64,000 bases of DNA from Lytechinus pictus (taxonomy: Eukaryota > Echinodermata > Echinoidea > Temnopleuroida > Toxopneustidae): the NCBI RefSeq assembly GCF_037042905.1, contig NC_087247.1, forward strand, positions 39,717,920-39,781,919, read 5' to 3'. Both the position numbers and the translations under genes were made by a program. Below the pieces are notes generated by a model. The model worked only from the letters and a program-made list of their open reading frames with translations, searched no databases and was not told the origin of the DNA. This document shows, piece after piece, positions 53,401 through 59,400 of the stretch (position 1 is the stretch's first letter; the number at the start of each line of letters is the position of its first letter).

Positions 53401-56400
53401 GAAGGGAGTTGTGAGAAGTATGTAACAGGAGGTAATGTAGCATGTATTGAATAGTGTTGTGTATTGAGAGTATACTAGAATAGCTTTGGGGTGAAAGGAA
53501 AGGGGGTCAATGTAGGAAGGGTAATGAAAGAGAATGATATGCAGTGATAGTACAGGCTTGGTGGTGGGGTGTTTTCATCATGTAGGACTAAAATGTTATG
53601 CACAATTTAGGGAAGTGTTGGAGTGTCTTCTGATGAATAATGATAAAAAATAATAAAATCAAATTATCTTTGAATGTCAATCTATCCATCATGCTAGGAT
53701 TAAGCAAGGATAAACCCTTCCAATTGAGATATGGTTTGAATTTAAAATTATAGGTTGATACTAAACATCTTCTTCCTCTACCCCTGCCCCATTGTTTAGA
53801 AGCAGATATCATGCTGAACCAACTGGCTACAGGGAAATAAAAATGTATGATGCTTTTTCCATTGTTGTTGGCATCAGATCTAGTGTTTTAAAGTAACATA
53901 TCACATACCTACTTTGGGAGAGACCTGTAAAAGTGCATCCTCTTATTGAGAAGTGCCTTTATTGCGTTTCTATTCATCCTGAACACGAGCTGTACACAAT
54001 CCTCTTTATCAAGTAATTACCTTGTCAAACAACCTCCCACACTATTACTCTGTTCATATCAAGCTGATGTTCAAGTATGGTAATATCTCAGGGATACATT
54101 GTTTGAGGTGAAGAAACACTCATTAAGTGTTTGCTTGCTTTTATGAATATAGTATTATCTACTTAACACTGATCAATTTTAATTAAACCCATGCATCTCT
54201 TATCACCCACAAAACAATATTACATGTATGAGAGATATGCATGTTTAAAAGATTATAATCTCATTTTTTTTTAAATCAATTTTCATCTTTAATTGATCCA
54301 CCTTGCAGGTTAGAGGCATTTTTTTTGCATGAAATAGTGTTTTGTGGAATATTAGTGACTTACTCATTTTCAAAGGATATTTAATGGACCTATACTTTTA
54401 AAATAAAAATAGGGTGAGTGCTCTAATGCCAGAAAAGAACATTTTCAATCAGTTTGTGAACTGAATTTTTTTTTATTGTTAGTTTTTATGGAACGGCATA
54501 AATATTGTTTGTGGATGTATGAACAGACCTTGGTGCCCCATACTATATTCTCATTGGCTGATAACCAATTCATCAGTGCATTCATTAACTGTATAACTCT
54601 GTTCTTAATTACACCCTCAATGGAGTTAAATTCATTTGAAATCCATGCCTTTGTCTGGTATTATCTTCCAATCACTTAACAATATGATGTTGTTTTCCCT
54701 AGGATTAAATGGCGGCCTGTGTCATTCCTTATTCCCCCCCTTACAGCCACCACCGCCCCTCCCTGCCCATTTTTCATTTCCAAACCAGACATGATTACTC
54801 AATACGCTCCACTCATTATAGATATTGTTACAAAAGAATGACTTTCACTGTTGAAAGATGGATGGATGAAGTGACACAATGGAATATTTATGAGAGAAAA
54901 TGTGTGCATATGGAGATGATAGTGTAGAGAATTCATCATAAATCAGCATTCATCTTGATATTGATATAGATTAAGTATTGGTGAATTTCAATTTTTTTTG
55001 TTCATTACGACTTTCCGATGGCCATGTTTACTTCTTGTTTTCATTTATGATTGATGACTGTGGGTATATCCCGTCTATTATTTGTTTTATTCAATAAAAA
55101 CATCAGGATAAACATGATTATATGGCCAACTATTTGGTCGTCATATTCTGAACATCAGCAGTATGATTAACAGATCTGTACATATATAAATGCTCCGTTA
55201 TTCCATTTATGATGATTATGATTGGCTTTGCTGATCACACAATTAACATCATACTGGGTGATGTAGCGGAAAATCACTAGACTCGCAAATTAATTATCAT
55301 ATTTTTTATAAGCGCACACCATTTGAGGGTTCTTTATTACTTCATATAAACTCTGAATATAGTGAATAGACATACTTAAATATTTTTTTTAATATAGTGA
55401 ATAGACCATATTGTTTGCAATAAGGGCATTTACACAGTTACTTTAATTGCCACTATTGTGTTCTGCATTGCTTTGTTCCATTTTCTATGGAATTTCTATG
55501 CTTTGCATAATGAGGAAATTAGATACAATTTCAAAATGATATTATAAATTATGATTTCCAAGGTCATTTAGTGTAGTATACTCTCAATTTGTATTGAAAT
55601 CAGTATTATTCAAAGCATCAATTGTGACTTCTCTCTTGAGTGAAAAATGGTCTGTTTTGGTGTCTTTTGTAGCTGAGTGTGACCCTCAAACTGGCAGCTT
55701 TAACAAAAGGACACAATTTTTCTGATATCTTTCAACAAGCTGAACTCTCAATGACCCCTGAAAGCAAATCATTCTGTTCCATGCATGATTACTCCAGAAT
55801 TAAAAATGAAGTATTGAAAATGGAAATTAATGCATCTAAATCAGAAGTATATACACTAGTTCAATAGACCATATGATATCTCTTCATAATGACATCTTTA
55901 GAATTGTAGATGAATAGTGAAGTTTGTGTGTTTGTTGAAGTTTGCTGTATTGGATGAGAGACAGATAGAAGATATTCTTTGTTTTGTGTTGATAATATAT
56001 TGTGAGGTTGATTAGTGGACTGAAGTATGGAACAATGATGTTGATGAAATATGTATGAATATCCTCATGTACTGTAAAACTCTATTTGTGTTGAGACTCT
56101 TGAGAGAGATAGTAACACTAATAATGGTTTGTTGTCATTTTTTTGTGACATAATAAATTGACAAGATGTATTTCTGGTAATAATTGTCCCTTATATTTAT
56201 AACAGATAAAATACATGATAATCTTTTTCTGCCTCAGTTCTTAAGATCAGAATACATAAATTTTATACAATACCTTTGTTATATTCATATTGTCTTTTTT
56301 TTATTGCAGCCCTCCAAAATATTGTTTACTCTGAACAGTTTGATAATTAATGCATTTTCCAATCTACCCTCTATAGAATGCATGAATATTGCAACATGTT

Positions 56401-59400
56401 AAGTTACATTTCTACCTTCTCAAATTTGTTTGCATTACAGACGACAAAGAATTTAAAACCTCTGAACAGTTTGACGTTCTAGACGAAGACCTCATTATGG
56501 TTAGTGGACTAGAATCATCAACGACCTACACGGCACGATTGCGTGTTACGAATGATGCAGGCAGTACTGTCAGTCCTACAACCGAATTCAAGACAACTGG
56601 CACAGGTAAGGCTGTTTACAAAGCTGTTCCTTAAATTATGCATTCATTTATAACAACTACTTATGAATTGCCAATATAATTGTCATCACCTATTAACAGT
56701 TTGTGAATATATTTCAAATTATTCTATTGACACCAAGGACCCCCCCCAAAAAAAAAATAATAATAATAAATTCTTAGCCCCTGAAATGTTTTGTATTGTA
56801 ATAGTTTTTATTAATCATATACATACATTTCAACTTTGGCAATAAATACATTTAAAACACACTCTTGGCTTTCCATACTCCTGTCATTTGTGAATTTGTG
56901 CATTCCTTCACAAACAACATAATGAAACAGCCACTAGATTATTTCACCTATAATGTAATATTAATGAACTTTGTTAGCAATGAGACAGATTTGTTTTATC
57001 AAAGAAATTTAATTACTATAACTAAGGAAGCTTTTTCATCTGATGCATTAGAATTCAACTTGGGTCAAAATATGTTTCCTGAAAGTGTCAATGTCATTTC
57101 AATTTTTTTTTTTTTCTGTAAATTAAATGTTCAGCCGTTAGGTTGTCTTATGAAATTCCAACTTCATCTGGCTATTCCAAAAGTCATCCAACCAATTAGG
57201 AATGAAATGTTTGCTTCAAACATCAGCCCAATTGCACAAACTACTCAACGAGGCTTAATCAGGAAAGTTACCTGGCAACAGTAAAAAATTGTCCAAGAGT
57301 TGTCCAATTCAAACGTAGCAATTTTGACAGACATCGGTGTGTACCATTGGATGGGAAGTAAACGTTGTACCTATAATTGTGTTTGCACAACCTGGGTGGG
57401 AGGTTGTTTGGATTTTTCTCTCCATAGCATAACTATGTAAACTAGATTTGTTTCCTGTGTCAGGTGCTTCCATAGGCATATACTGTTGGTAACAAAATTC
57501 CACCCTGTATATATGCTGTACAACAAAGGCATTTGGAATCCTTATACATTTATTCTTTTTGCCTAACACGACCCCTCCCCATTCAATTTGTAATATTTTG
57601 CTCCAAGATAAGTTAATTAGATCATGTGTAGACATGATTATAATTAATTCATCATTACATCTTTGAACTGAAGGACACAATTGGAGTTCAAAACAAAAAT
57701 ATATTTGAGGTTATTATTAATGAATTCATTCTAATTCAATTACAATATTATCTCTGTGACTAAAGGTGCATTGGCTGATGATGGTTTTGTCTTGGGAACC
57801 TGGATGATTATTCATGAATTCATTCTAATTCAATTACAATATTATCTCTGTGACTAAAGGTGCATTGGCTGATGATGGTTTTGTCTTGGGAACCTGGATG
57901 ATTATTCTCATCTGTATCATCATCCTCCTTATCCTCATCCTTCTAATCATCTGTATCATCAAGAGCCAGAAGGGAGGCAAATACAATGGTAAGTCACATG
58001 GGTATTCTCCTCTCTCCCTCCTTTCTTCTTCTCCTTCCCATTCTCTTTTCTTTCTTCTTCCCTGTCTCCCTTCCCGCTCTTCTCACAGTGAGCAAAACTT
58101 TGCAAATTTGATAAAATTTGATGCTTTGAAGCTTTTTTTTTTTTATAGTTAAGTTTTTATAGCCCAGACCTTTGCCTCTGATGCCCTCAGAATGGCCTTG
58201 ATGCCCTTCCAAACTTCTGTTGACATGTAGGCCAAGATAATTGTCCTTTTTGCCTGAGGCCTTGGTGCCATGTCAGAATCCAATGCATGTGTTCCCATTG
58301 AAGAGTATGTTTGACTATTTATGCCCTTTTTTAGTGGTCTTAGATGCCCCTGAATTGAGCACCGCCTTCCCTGAAATTAAATATTAAAAATAGCCTTGCC
58401 CCTTTGAATTCTTAATTCAAACCCTTTCCCTCTCTCCTTACCCCACCTCCTCCCTCTGTGCAAGTATGACGTACATTATTTCCCCACCTTACCAGTGAAG
58501 TTGTCCAAGGTATTCTTATACTACCCTGGCTCTACGAGAGTTCCATTTTGGCATTTAAACATTCCGCCTGGGTAGGGAATGGCAATTATTGATAAATGTC
58601 TTACCTAAAACATTAGTGCTGTGGGATGACTTTAACCAATAAATCCACTGATCCACATTTATACCTTGTATCTAATAGACCAAAACACCTCTACATGTTT
58701 CATTCACTGTGCAATATCATCCCTCTCTCTGAGTTGAAACAGTTATATAATCGTATTCTTATTTTCCATTTCAGTGTCTGATAAGGAAAAGCAGCTCAAC
58801 AAAGACATTGAAAGCACACCACTGAAGGATGATGGGGGATTCGATGAATACAAACCTCCCACGTAAGTCTGACAAGGATAACCAAGCACGATTACAGTGT
58901 TACTCTCTAGATTTGTATGATTCTCATCATGTTATTTATGACTATTATTTTACCTGATTCATTATAGATGAGATCTTTCCCCCAATGCCTGTGGATTAGA
59001 CATAGGTCTTTGTATTTTTCATTTATTTTTTTAAGGTAGGTGTTTACTGAGGGCCACACAATATTATCAAATTTTGTTTAAAGTAATATACATGTAATTT
59101 TAGAGTGAGAAAGGACCAAAATGAGTGAATGTTGGCAGTCCTGTGATTGAAAAAAATTTGCTTCTAAATTGACCACTTTTGTTCTGGTGTTTTGATGTTA
59201 TTATGTTTGTTTGGGATTTTGAAGCTGTTTATAAAGTAAATAATATTTTGTTATTTTCTGCTGCAGTGGTGCTGATGGTGAGCCTCTACGAGGGTCACAG
59301 GGCAGTCTGGATGACAGTGAACATGGTAGCAGCGAAACAGACAGTCTGAAGGAGTATGCGGACGGAGAGACTGGCAAGTTTGACGAAGAGGGATCCTTCA

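Larger units (their letters stand above)
36287..56440 (+). other. Intron 21 (20.2 kb), splitting FN3-5
   Basis: Longest intron in the gene, a third of the window. The first part carries the GAT-rich stretch and the homopurine tract; several C/G runs occur (41391, 42819, 45354, 49315). No exon with an Ig, FN3, mucin-like or other recognisable frame, no RNA gene, and no transposase were seen. Open frames up to 170 codons on either strand are low-complexity or composition artefacts. Confidence 0.75.

Noticed and set aside
56865..57284. 139-codon frame in intron 22
   Set aside because: No domain, and flanking exons 22 and 23 join in phase without it.
57766..57859. Upstream copy of the transmembrane exon start as the main exon
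   Set aside because: Reading from 57766 in the required phase meets TAA before a membrane helix; the second copy gives the full family-like helix and KGGKY.
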